DNA of 10,052 nt, from the NCBI GenBank assembly GCA_046760105.1, contig JBHIDJ010000110.1:1-10052 (forward strand). Reading direction: 5' to 3'. The translations under genes and the position numbers were made by a program. The notes beneath the pieces are model-generated. The model was given only the letters and a program-made list of their open reading frames with translations. It did not search any database and was not told where the DNA came from. Source of the stretch: JBHIDJ01 sp046760105 (GTDB lineage Bacteria; Pseudomonadota; Gammaproteobacteria; Acidiferrobacterales; SPGG2). Shown piece after piece: positions 1-6,275 of the stretch (position 1 is the first letter of the stretch; the number at the start of each line of letters is the position of its first letter).

Positions 1-1412
1 TTTCCGTACTGGGCCAAATAATCGCCGAACAGCTCCTCGTCAGGGGGAATGTGCTCAGGAATCGGCGTCGATAACCAGGTGTAGTTCAAAAAGTGTCGCC
101 AGTCGATGTTGTCACTGGTCATGTTGCCGGCCCAACTCCCGCAACCCAGAGTGTCGGTGGTTGGCTGGCCATTGAACCAGCTGCCGCTGTTGGCGGCCGC
201 ATGCGGCATGTTGCAGTTCACCCGGCCCACCTTCGCTTTGAGTGCCAACTCCACCCGACGCTCGTCGCGCTCACTGTGCAGCGACGTCGAGTGACCGATC
301 CCCGAGAACGCGAGGATAGCATCGAGACGATCGCACATTTCCGAAAAGTCATCCCATTTCCACACGGTGAGGGTGGGCGAGATCTTCTCCCCGGAGAACC
401 GGTCTTCGCGGCCGATCTTTTCACCGATCACCATGAGAAAGCGAGTCCCCTCGGGCACATCGAGACCGGCCTGTTTGGCGATCCTGGTCGCGGGCTTGGC
501 GATCAGGTCGCGGTTCAGCTGTCTGCCGTCAGGCCAGTAGTACTTGCGCAGTTTCTCGCGCTCCTCGGTGGAACAGAGGTATCCGCCCTCGCCCTTGAGC
601 GCTTCGAGCATGTCGTCATACACACTCGCCTCGATGGCGACGGCGTTCTCCGACGAGCACGATGCCGAATTGTTGGCGCACTTGGACTTGACGATCTTGG
701 CGGCGGTGGCCTTAAGATCGGCGGTCTCGTCGATGATGGAAACGACGTTACCCGCTCCCACGGTGTGGCAGGGCGTACCGGCCTCATAGACCACCCTGAT
801 TAACGCCGCGCCACCGGTTGCCACCGCAAAGTCGCAGCGCTGCATGAGCTCTTTCGTCCTTTCATGACTCGGTTGCTTGATGCACAACGCCAGGTCTTCC
901 GGTGCGCCTACTTTCTTGAGCGCCTTGCGGATGTGCTCGACGGTGAGATTCGAGCTACCCGGCGTGCGCGGGTGCGGCGAAACGATCATGGCATTGCGCG
1001 TCTTGAGCAACGCCAACCCGATACAGCAGACCGTCGATTCCGGGTTGGTGCACGGCACCACATTGGCGACCACGCCAAAGGGCTTGGCGAACTTACGGAT
1101 CCCCTTGGCCTTGTCCTCTTCGACCAGGTCGCACGTCTTGGCGCCGAGCTGATCCCGCATAGTACCGCGGGTCTTGTTCTGGACCTTATGGAACTTGTCC
1201 TCGAACACGCCGATACCCGATTCGTCGACGGCGAGGCGCGCCAACTTCTCGGCGGTCGCGGGTTTCGAAAGCTCCCAGCCGACGGCCTGGCAGACCATGT
1301 CCACCTTCTCCTGCGGCCAGTGCTGGTACTCCTCGAACGCCTTGCGCGCACGTCGGTAAAGCTCTTCGATGTTATCGACTTGGGGGTCTGAAGTAGTGAC
1401 TGTCTGTTGCAT
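1..1412 (-). CDS. CoA-acylating aldehyde dehydrogenase, SauS-like (3' end outside window)
   Basis: The visible part is 470 residues, with no stop before the window edge. It starts at an ATG at 1412, preceded by AGAGAGGA (1426-1419) at 6 nt. It shows the AdhE/SauS acylating-dehydrogenase pattern: an N-terminal helical region; PFGVVANVVPCTNPES near residues 111-126; ATGGAALIRVVYEAGTP near 198-214; GAGNVVSIIDETADL near 219-233; and the nucleophile in NNSASCSSEN, with Cys252 as the likely catalytic cysteine. The C-terminal part, LGCGSWAGN near 422-430 then DNIDWRHFLNYTW, matches my memory of the sulfoacetaldehyde dehydrogenase (acylating) subgroup better than acetaldehyde dehydrogenases. The family reaction is aldehyde + CoA + NAD(P)+ to acyl-CoA, in the cytoplasm. 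The gene lies 53 bp behind two citrate-synthase-like genes on the same strand, so it probably works on the same acyl-CoA or aldehyde. The family call is firm. The substrate (sulfoacetaldehyde, phosphonoacetaldehyde or another C2-type aldehyde) is open, so no symbol is given. Confidence 0.88.
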   Translation of the reverse strand, partial: MQQTVTTSDPQVDNIEELYRRARKAFEEYQHWPQEKVDMVCQAVGWELSKPATAEKLARLAVDESGIGVFEDKFHKVQNKTRGTMRDQLGAKTCDLVEEDKAKGIRKFAKPFGVVANVVPCTNPESTVCCIGLALLKTRNAMIVSPHPRTPGSSNLTVEHIRKALKKVGAPEDLALCIKQPSHERTKELMQRCDFAVATGGAALIRVVYEAGTPCHTVGAGNVVSIIDETADLKATAAKIVKSKCANNSASCSSENAVAIEASVYDDMLEALKGEGGYLCSTEEREKLRKYYWPDGRQLNRDLIAKPATRIAKQAGLDVPEGTRFLMVIGEKIGREDRFSGEKISPTLTVWKWDDFSEMCDRLDAILAFSGIGHSTSLHSERDERRVELALKAKVGRVNCNMPHAAANSGSWFNGQPTTDTLGCGSWAGNMTSDNIDWRHFLNYTWLSTPIPEHIPPDEELFGDYLAQYG

Positions 1413-1436
1413 CGCTCATCCTCTCTACGAGTTTCG

Positions 1437-1466
1437 GCGGACTATAAGATGGAAATAGCAGTCCGC
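1437..1466 (-). other. Intercistronic hairpin at the stop codon of the 350-aa gene
   Basis: A perfect 7-bp inverted repeat (GCGGACT at 1437-1443 and AGTCCGC at 1460-1466) encloses a 16-nt loop. The stem begins at the last base of the upstream gene's TAG stop and ends about 10 nt before the Shine-Dalgarno of the aldehyde dehydrogenase. No T-tract follows, so it does not look like an intrinsic terminator. An mRNA processing or stability element that sets the ratio of dehydrogenase to citrate-synthase-like subunits is possible but unproven. Confidence 0.45.
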
Positions 1467-2518
1467 TAGATCTTCTTGCCCACTGTCCTGATGCCCGTCT
1501 TCTTGCTCGGGTCGTGAATCTCTTCAACGATGGCGTAACCGCTGCCATGCAACTTCTTGCGTTCCTCGAAGGCCGCCTTCCACTCGTCGGGCGTGTGGGT
1601 TTTGGCAGGCTTAGTCACCTTGTGCCGCTCTTTCAGAGGCGGCACGGGGCGATCGACCGGCCCATCGTAGAGCTCCTTCGGCGTGAGCGTCTCGCCCAGT
1701 CGCGTATACCCTTCGCGTTCGACTTCCTCGATGTAGTGCGCGCCGGCACCAAAGGATCGCGTGACGGCGATGATCGCCCACGTGGCCTCGGGTGTGAAGC
1801 CGAGATCCATCATGGTGGCACCGGTGGCGCCCAGCATGTCGAGATCGACCGGGCTGTCGCTCAGCTGCTGCGCCGCCTTGACGATTTCCTTGGTGAAGGC
1901 GATGTACTTGCCCGCCACGCCCAGCTTCTCGGCGCGCGCGAACATGCGCTTCGCAGCGGGATCCTTCAGCATCAGATCCGATACCCCGAGGGCCGGATCG
2001 TCGAGCTTCTGCTTGACCAACTCTTCGGCCGCTTGCTTCATGGATTTACCCTGCGCTTCGGCCTTCTCGAGCGTCTCGAGCAACATGTTACCGAACGCCG
2101 AGTACGCACCGTAGGCATGACCGAAGGCGAGAATGGACGCACCGCATGCCTGCGTGAGGAACGTCTTCGAGCGCGCCGTCATGCGCGACATCGCCGCCGG
2201 CATGGACAGGCCGTCTTCCAGCGATAGGATCAGTACGTAATTGAGCATCTGATCTTCTTCGATGCTCGCGATCCGCGCCTGGAAGTCGACGAACAACACG
2301 TCGGTTATACCGTACCCCTGCTCCATCAGCTCCGTTGTGTCATAGCCACGCGAGACGATGCGGTGCGCATTCTTGTAGGCCACTTCAGAGACCCACTGAA
2401 AGGGCGCGCGGGAGCTGTCCAAGGGCACGGTGCCATATTCGCGTTTGCTGTAGTCATAGGGGAGTCCCGGGTCACCCAGGTTGCCAATGACCCGTTTGCT
2501 GGTCACTTTCTTGTCCAT
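1466..2518 (-). CDS. Citrate synthase/citryl-CoA lyase-fold protein with degenerate active site (paralogue A)
   Basis: This is a 350-aa cytoplasmic protein. I chose ATG 2518 because it overlaps the upstream TAA as TAATG, suggesting translational coupling; a GTG at 2530 is the alternative start. The citrate synthase fold is recognisable: IVSRGYDTTELMEQGY (residues 54-69) matches the usual RGYDIxxLAE helix; AFGHAYGAYSAFG (131-143) occupies the first catalytic-His loop; DPAAKRMFARAEKLG (186-200) fits the DPRA helix; and LDMLGATGATMMDLGF plus VTRSFGAGAHYIEE (226-264) fit the C-terminal substrate region. By eye, the first catalytic His position is Tyr136 (a His lies two residues earlier), the GxGH motif is absent (GVSDLMLK), and the catalytic Asp position is Leu. 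A tail of about 65 residues begins with LYDGPVDRPVP, a motif shared with its neighbour. It probably pairs with the adjacent 298-aa paralogue as a heteromer. The fold is clear, but the reaction is unknown; ordinary citrate synthase activity is unlikely. Confidence 0.82.
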   Translation of the reverse strand: MDKKVTSKRVIGNLGDPGLPYDYSKREYGTVPLDSSRAPFQWVSEVAYKNAHRIVSRGYDTTELMEQGYGITDVLFVDFQARIASIEEDQMLNYVLILSLEDGLSMPAAMSRMTARSKTFLTQACGASILAFGHAYGAYSAFGNMLLETLEKAEAQGKSMKQAAEELVKQKLDDPALGVSDLMLKDPAAKRMFARAEKLGVAGKYIAFTKEIVKAAQQLSDSPVDLDMLGATGATMMDLGFTPEATWAIIAVTRSFGAGAHYIEEVEREGYTRLGETLTPKELYDGPVDRPVPPLKERHKVTKPAKTHTPDEWKAAFEERKKLHGSGYAIVEEIHDPSKKTGIRTVGKKI

Positions 2519-3414
2519 TAGATCACCCACTTCTTGTATTCACCAGACTCCTTCTGCGCCCGGGCGTATTCCTGACGCTCTTCCTGGGAGGGTACTTCGC
2601 GGTCCTCGGGACCCACGTACTTGATCATGGAGAGATCGAGCATCTGCACCATTGGCTCGCTCTTGGAGGCTGCCCAGGCACGACCTTTCTTCATGGCAAA
2701 TATGGCGTGGGCCGCGCAGCTGTAGGCGCGCGAGACGCTGCCGATGCACCAGGCTGCGTTGGGCGAGAACCCGAGATCCGACAACGCCGCATTGCCCGCG
2801 CCGACGACGTTCACGCCGACGTAAGACTTGCCTTCGCGCTTGCGACGCGCGTGAAAGTGTTTTTCCACCGCGCGTTGGAACTCATGGTAGGCCCCGTTGG
2901 TCCCGAGTTCTTCCTGCCTCAGGTGAATCGGTTCCGCGCGCGGATCGCCATCGCGGTGTTGCGGCTGGCCCATACCCATCACCGGCACGCCGGCGTCCAT
3001 ATAGTCATCGACCAGGATTTTCGCCATCTCGTCCAGGGTTCTACCTTCCCTCTGCGCCCGCTCGATGTACTTGTTCATCATGTAGCCGTGGGCAGCACCT
3101 GGCCCGTGAACGCCACCAAACGTCATTACCCCCGCTGCTACGGCAGTGGGCAGGTTGGGCCTGCCGGCCGTTACCGCGATGGCCGAGGCGGCCGAGGGTG
3201 ACATGGAGTGTTCCAAGAAGCTGCCCATCTCGTATTTGAGCATCTTTTCTTCTGTCTCGGTGGGGATACGGCCCTGGAACAGCAGGAACATCGCATCACA
3301 AAAGGAGTACCCCTCCTCCGCAAGCTCGCTCAGATCGTAGCCCCGTAGGACTGTCTTTTCCTCCGTCTTATAGGCGATGGAGGTTTTCTTCCGAAGCATG
3401 GGCTCTCTACTCAT
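2518..3414 (-). CDS. Citrate synthase/citryl-CoA lyase-fold protein, partly conserved active site (paralogue B)
   Basis: This is a 298-aa cytoplasmic protein. I chose ATG 3414 because AAGGAGAG lies 6 nt upstream. The open frame continues to a GTG at 3471, but that would include the putative -10 region. Visible landmarks are VLRGYDLSELAEEGY (22-36), FLLFQGRIPTETEE (43-56), FGGVHGPGAAHG (99-110) with the first catalytic histidine kept at His103, GMGQPQHRDGDPRA (147-160), VGVNVVGAGNAALSDLGF (199-216) and VSRAYSCAAHAIF (227-239). In GxGHPxHxxxDPRA the first His is Gln150, while the second (His153) remains. The Asp of the lyase-type NVDGA motif is Val204. It ends with YVGPEDREVP, echoing the paralogue downstream. 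The family includes citrate and methylcitrate synthases and citryl-CoA lyases, which make or break C-C bonds next to a CoA thioester. As first gene of the operon with the acylating dehydrogenase, it may cleave or form an acyl-CoA that the dehydrogenase uses. This is inference. Confidence 0.82.
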   Translation of the reverse strand: MSREPMLRKKTSIAYKTEEKTVLRGYDLSELAEEGYSFCDAMFLLFQGRIPTETEEKMLKYEMGSFLEHSMSPSAASAIAVTAGRPNLPTAVAAGVMTFGGVHGPGAAHGYMMNKYIERAQREGRTLDEMAKILVDDYMDAGVPVMGMGQPQHRDGDPRAEPIHLRQEELGTNGAYHEFQRAVEKHFHARRKREGKSYVGVNVVGAGNAALSDLGFSPNAAWCIGSVSRAYSCAAHAIFAMKKGRAWAASKSEPMVQMLDLSMIKYVGPEDREVPSQEERQEYARAQKESGEYKKWVI

Positions 3415-3420
3415 CGATAA

Positions 3421-3428
3421 CTCTCCTT
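3421..3428 (-). promoter_or_regulatory. Shine-Dalgarno that fixes the start of paralogue B
   Basis: AAGGAGAG on the minus strand lies 6 nt before ATG 3414. No comparable site precedes the longer GTG alternative at 3471, so the shorter protein is preferred. Confidence 0.75.
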
Positions 3429-3456
3429 GGCCAGCGCGCGCAAGCGAAACAGCGCG

Positions 3457-3487
3457 ATAATATGCCCTCACGGTCTACATACGTCAA
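3457..3487 (-). promoter_or_regulatory. Putative sigma70 promoter of the citrate-synthase-like/dehydrogenase operon
   Basis: Read on the minus strand, TTGACG (3487-3482) and TATTAT (3462-3457) are separated by 19 bp. Both hexamers are close to consensus, but the spacer is about 2 bp too long, which often means dependence on an activator. Transcription would start near 3450, giving a leader of about 35 nt that contains the Shine-Dalgarno. Confidence 0.45.
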
Positions 3488-3501
3488 ATCTATGTCTTCT
3501 A

Positions 3502-3516
3502 TATCTATCATAGATA
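3502..3516. promoter_or_regulatory. Candidate operator: perfect 15-bp palindrome
   Basis: TATCTAT-C-ATAGATA is a perfect dyad with 7-bp arms. Its centre is about 59 bp upstream of the inferred start of transcription, a usual activator position. The surrounding 60 bp are distinctly AT-rich compared with the window, and a further ATCTATG half-site lies at 3488-3494. The regulator is not encoded here, and its family cannot be told from the site. Confidence 0.45.
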
Positions 3517-3643
3517 AAATCGATATAACAATTAGCTAACTCGACACCCTAACGTTTCAAGTAACGACGGAGTCGAAGTAGATCGATTTTGTTGACCAAC
3601 TGGCAACGGTCTTCGAGTTAATCACACTCCCTGGGTGACACGG
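3517..3643. other. Intergenic spacer between the phosphodiesterase and the operon promoter
   Basis: This 127-bp stretch has no supported gene. It contains an imperfect dyad (GTTG...CAAC, 3591-3607), too weak to call an operator. I see no convincing intrinsic terminator for the phosphodiesterase gene that ends at 3644. Confidence 0.5.
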
Positions 3644-4429
3644 CTAAGCAGGCAGCGGCAAGGTTGAATTATCTAGATAGTCATGCATGTGGACGACAAC
3701 TGTTTCCGAATTGAGAAAAACCACAGCATAGGCTGGCGGCTCGTGGTTCTTTGGCACAGGTCTAACAGTTTCGAAATCCAATGCCACCTGATGGTTCGTT
3801 CCGCGCACGAATGAACACGGGATGCCGAGCCAACTCCCGGCGATGGGACGGTGTACGTGGCCGAAGAAGATGTGCTTGATGTTGTCGAACGGCTCGATCG
3901 TCTCGCGAAGATGATTCGGATCCAGCAGCCGGATGTTATCAAGCGACGGGATACCGATTTCAAACGGGGGATGGTGGATGAATAGATAGACCGCCTCGCT
4001 GCCCGCTTCTTCAAGACGTGCTCGCAGCCACGTTGCCCGTTGCCCACAGAACGATCCCCACCCTACACCCGGTTCATGCGAGTCGAGCAGAATGAAGCGG
4101 CCGGCATTGGTATCGACGATACATTGCACGAACCCGTTCTCGTCACACGGCACCTCGGGAAAGATTGCTTTAAATGCTTGGCGATCATCGTGATTGCCGA
4201 GCATTAAGTGATAGGGCATCGATAGCGCCGACAGGCAATCACGAAGGTTACGATACGCGTCGCTATACTCGTCGTGCGCAAGATCACCGGTGAACACGCA
4301 CAATTCCGCGTCGGGGTGATTGGCGTTGATATCGGCGATGCAGGCGTCGAGCCGTGCGCGCGGGTCGAGCCCAAGAAGCTGTTGTCCGGGCGGCATGATA
4401 TGCATATCAGTCACTTGGATAAATTTCAT
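3644..4429 (-). CDS. GpdQ/CpdA-type binuclear metallophosphodiesterase
   Basis: This 261-aa calcineurin-like phosphoesterase has no signal peptide, so it is probably cytoplasmic. All metal-site motifs are present in order: DMH (Asp8, His10), FTGDLAHD (Asp49), LGNHDDR (Asn79, His80), IHHPP (His152) and FGHVHR (His191, His193). Their spacing closely follows that of Enterobacter GpdQ (Asp8, His10, Asp50, Asn80, His156, His195, His197 from memory), so every metal ligand appears intact. Members of this family hydrolyse glycerophosphodiesters, cyclic nucleotides or other phosphodiesters. The gene follows the GGT-like gene by 28 bp and is divergent from a phosphonate-type importer, so it most likely cleaves an imported organophosphodiester. 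A housekeeping cAMP phosphodiesterase role is possible but fits this context less well. The Shine-Dalgarno is weak, and translation may depend on coupling to the upstream gene. Confidence 0.85.
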   Translation of the reverse strand: MKFIQVTDMHIMPPGQQLLGLDPRARLDACIADINANHPDAELCVFTGDLAHDEYSDAYRNLRDCLSALSMPYHLMLGNHDDRQAFKAIFPEVPCDENGFVQCIVDTNAGRFILLDSHEPGVGWGSFCGQRATWLRARLEEAGSEAVYLFIHHPPFEIGIPSLDNIRLLDPNHLRETIEPFDNIKHIFFGHVHRPIAGSWLGIPCSFVRGTNHQVALDFETVRPVPKNHEPPAYAVVFLNSETVVVHMHDYLDNSTLPLPA

Positions 4430-4457
4430 GAGCTATTCTCATTTGGCTTCGGTTGTT

Positions 4458-6038
4458 TCATTTTCCGACACTTACCTTCGCCCAAGGCGACATCACGAAG
4501 GCGCCGCCTGCACCGATCCCACGTGCTGCATCCCACCCCACAATATTCGGACAAGCAAACAATGCAGGATACACGCCATGTGTCGCCGTTTCGATCTGAT
4601 TGTTCTCAGATAATTGTGCAACGATCTCCGGCGCCAACCGGTCGTCAGCTCTGACCAGTGGCGTCCCACTTACGTCGATACGGGGTCGGTGGCACGCCTC
4701 TTCCACACTCATGGCGAAATCCACAAGGAAAGAGATCAACTGAAACACCGCTGGCATGATGCGGCGTCCGCCAGATGCGCCGAGCGCGAACCGCACACCG
4801 TCTTCTCGCTCAATGATGGCCGGACACATATTGGACAGCGGCCGCTTTCCAGGCCCGATCGAATTCGGTCTCCCGGGACGGGGGTCGAACCACATGATAC
4901 CGTTGTTCATCAGAATCCCGGTTTCGGGCAGCATTACCTTGGATCCGAATACCGACAACAGCGTCTGGGTCAACGCCACCATATTGCCTTTCGCGTCGAC
5001 TACGCTTAAGTGGGTCGTGCACGATGGTATAGCAACGTCAGGTTCATCGCCCAGATTCGCTAGGCGCTCAGCGTAAGCGTCGAGTAGACAACTCGCATAA
5101 GCCGTGTACGTCTGTGCAGCGGGTGCATCTCCCGACGTCAGACGTCGCGTAAGCAACGCCAACGCGTGCTGCAATGTTGGTCCCGCCGTGAGGCCCGACG
5201 CTGCGTGCACGGTTGCACTTCTGTAGCTCGCTGTATCGGCGGACATAACTGTCGCCCCATAGCGAGCAAGGTCTTTAAGCGACAACTTGCTGCCTAGCTC
5301 GACCGCCTCGGCAATGATCGCTCTAGCAATGTCTCCTTCGTAAAAGTCTCGTGATCCAGCATGCGCCAGTCGTTTTAGGGTGTGGCCGAGGTTGCCGAGC
5401 TTTACGTGCGGTAGCGGACCGCCCCACTGGCCTGCCGGCACGAAACCGTCTGGCAGATAGGTCCGTGTACTCTCCGGAAACCGCGCGAGCGCCGGTGCGG
5501 CGGCTGCGATCTTAAGAGTTGCGTACCAGTCGACTGTGATACCGTGCTCCGCGAGTTCGACCGCGGGCGCCAGCGACTCGGCCCAGGATCGCGTGCCGAA
5601 GCGCTCAAGTGCGAGCGCGTGGCCGGCCACGAAGCCGGGTATAGCAAAAGAGAAGGGTCCGAGCACATTGCGCTCCTCGAGTACGGCAGGCCAGCCGAAG
5701 AGATCAGAGTCCGTGCCCTCGACGAGCGGATAGTCTTTCGGATCGAGCCCTTGCGGGGCACGCATCAAGAAATCGATGGCGTACACGCGCTCCTCAGCCG
5801 CCACATAGATGAGCATAAACCCACCGCCGCCAAGGCCACTCATCCAGGGCTCGACCACGCCGATGGCCAACCCAGTCGCCACCGCGGCGTCGACCGCGTT
5901 GCCGCCATCCGCGAGGACACGGGCACCAACGTCAGAGGCCAGGTAGTGTTGGCTCGCCACCAGACCGCTTGCTGCCTCCACAGCGGGCTTTCGCACCGTC
6001 CAGGTCTCAAGGGCCTTATTCCTGGGTTTGTTGCTCAT
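4458..6038 (-). CDS. Gamma-glutamyltranspeptidase-family Ntn hydrolase
   Basis: This 526-aa protein shows the GGT pattern: GLVASQHYLASDVGARVLADGGNAVDAAVA (residues 25-54) and VVEPWMSGLGGGGFML (61-76). The carboxylate-binding Arg is in FLMRAPQG (Arg93). The autoprocessing site is SCTTHLSVVD, with Thr341 as the expected N-terminal nucleophile of the small subunit (about 186 aa). PGKRPLSNMCP (397-406) and GASGGRRIMP (420-429) also fit. In the small subunit NNGIMWFDPRPG (378-389) replaces the classical MDDF segment, so the Asp that in E. coli GGT holds the substrate alpha-amino group appears to be absent, and the Asn after the second catalytic Thr is Leu361. This argues for a GGT-like acylase or hydrolase on an unusual amide rather than a glutathione transpeptidase. 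No signal peptide is visible, although classical GGTs are periplasmic. It is the first gene of a two-gene unit with the phosphodiesterase and diverges from phnD. The start ATG lacks a clear Shine-Dalgarno. Confidence 0.87.
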   Translation of the reverse strand: MSNKPRNKALETWTVRKPAVEAASGLVASQHYLASDVGARVLADGGNAVDAAVATGLAIGVVEPWMSGLGGGGFMLIYVAAEERVYAIDFLMRAPQGLDPKDYPLVEGTDSDLFGWPAVLEERNVLGPFSFAIPGFVAGHALALERFGTRSWAESLAPAVELAEHGITVDWYATLKIAAAAPALARFPESTRTYLPDGFVPAGQWGGPLPHVKLGNLGHTLKRLAHAGSRDFYEGDIARAIIAEAVELGSKLSLKDLARYGATVMSADTASYRSATVHAASGLTAGPTLQHALALLTRRLTSGDAPAAQTYTAYASCLLDAYAERLANLGDEPDVAIPSCTTHLSVVDAKGNMVALTQTLLSVFGSKVMLPETGILMNNGIMWFDPRPGRPNSIGPGKRPLSNMCPAIIEREDGVRFALGASGGRRIMPAVFQLISFLVDFAMSVEEACHRPRIDVSGTPLVRADDRLAPEIVAQLSENNQIETATHGVYPALFACPNIVGWDAARGIGAGGAFVMSPWAKVSVGK

Positions 6039-6136
6039 TCTGTAATGATGGCGGGAATAACGCGTTTATTCAGCACCATAACATAGTTAGCTCATAGCCG
6101 TATGACACCTATAGGAGAACGCCACACCGGCAACGC

Positions 6137-6165
6137 TTGCAGGAACATAGTAAAAGGATTAGATT
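6137..6165 (+). promoter_or_regulatory. Putative promoter of phnD
   Basis: TTGCAG (6137-6142) and TAGATT (6160-6165) are separated by an ideal 17 bp. Transcription from here would give a leader of about 100 nt before the phnD Shine-Dalgarno. Each hexamer matches consensus at four positions, so the call is tentative. Confidence 0.35.
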
Positions 6166-6262
6166 TTGGATGGTTTAGGCGGTCGCAAGCCCATTTTAGC
6201 GTCCTACGACATCGGCGCGTGTCGGCCTTACATGCCGCCTCTTCCCCAGATACACCACAAAT

Positions 6263-6270
6263 GGAGGAGA
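6263..6270 (+). promoter_or_regulatory. Strong Shine-Dalgarno of phnD
   Basis: GGAGGAGA lies 5 nt before ATG 6276. It fixes the start so that the protein begins directly with its signal peptide, rejecting the longer frame from 6102. Confidence 0.85.
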
Positions 6271-6275
6271 CTGAA

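Larger units (their letters stand above)
6039..6275. promoter_or_regulatory. Divergent control region between the GGT-like gene and phnD
   Basis: This 237-bp region must hold promoters for both directions. It contains CATAG repeated at 11-bp spacing (6082-6086 and 6093-6097), next to ATGACAC (6102-6108), vaguely like PhoB half-sites on the minus strand. An open frame in register with phnD extends back to an ATG at 6102, but it has no ribosome binding site and would bury the signal peptide, so I treat it as non-coding leader. Confidence 0.6.

Noticed and set aside
93..803. Long plus-strand open frame opposite the aldehyde dehydrogenase
   Set aside because: It is antisense to a continuous, well-conserved dehydrogenase frame and shows no domain; GC-rich codons commonly leave such frames open.
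1514..2227. Plus-strand open frame of 237 codons opposite the 350-aa citrate-synthase-like gene
   Set aside because: It is Arg/Leu/His-rich with no family motif, and fully overlaps a recognised gene on the other strand.
3415..3471. N-terminal extension of the 298-aa protein from GTG 3471
   Set aside because: It overlaps the likely promoter, is unlike the family, and a strong Shine-Dalgarno supports ATG 3414.
6102..6275. N-terminal extension of PhnD from ATG 6102
   Set aside because: There is no ribosome binding site, the extension has no signal-like character, and GGAGGAGA before ATG 6276 gives a normal signal peptide.
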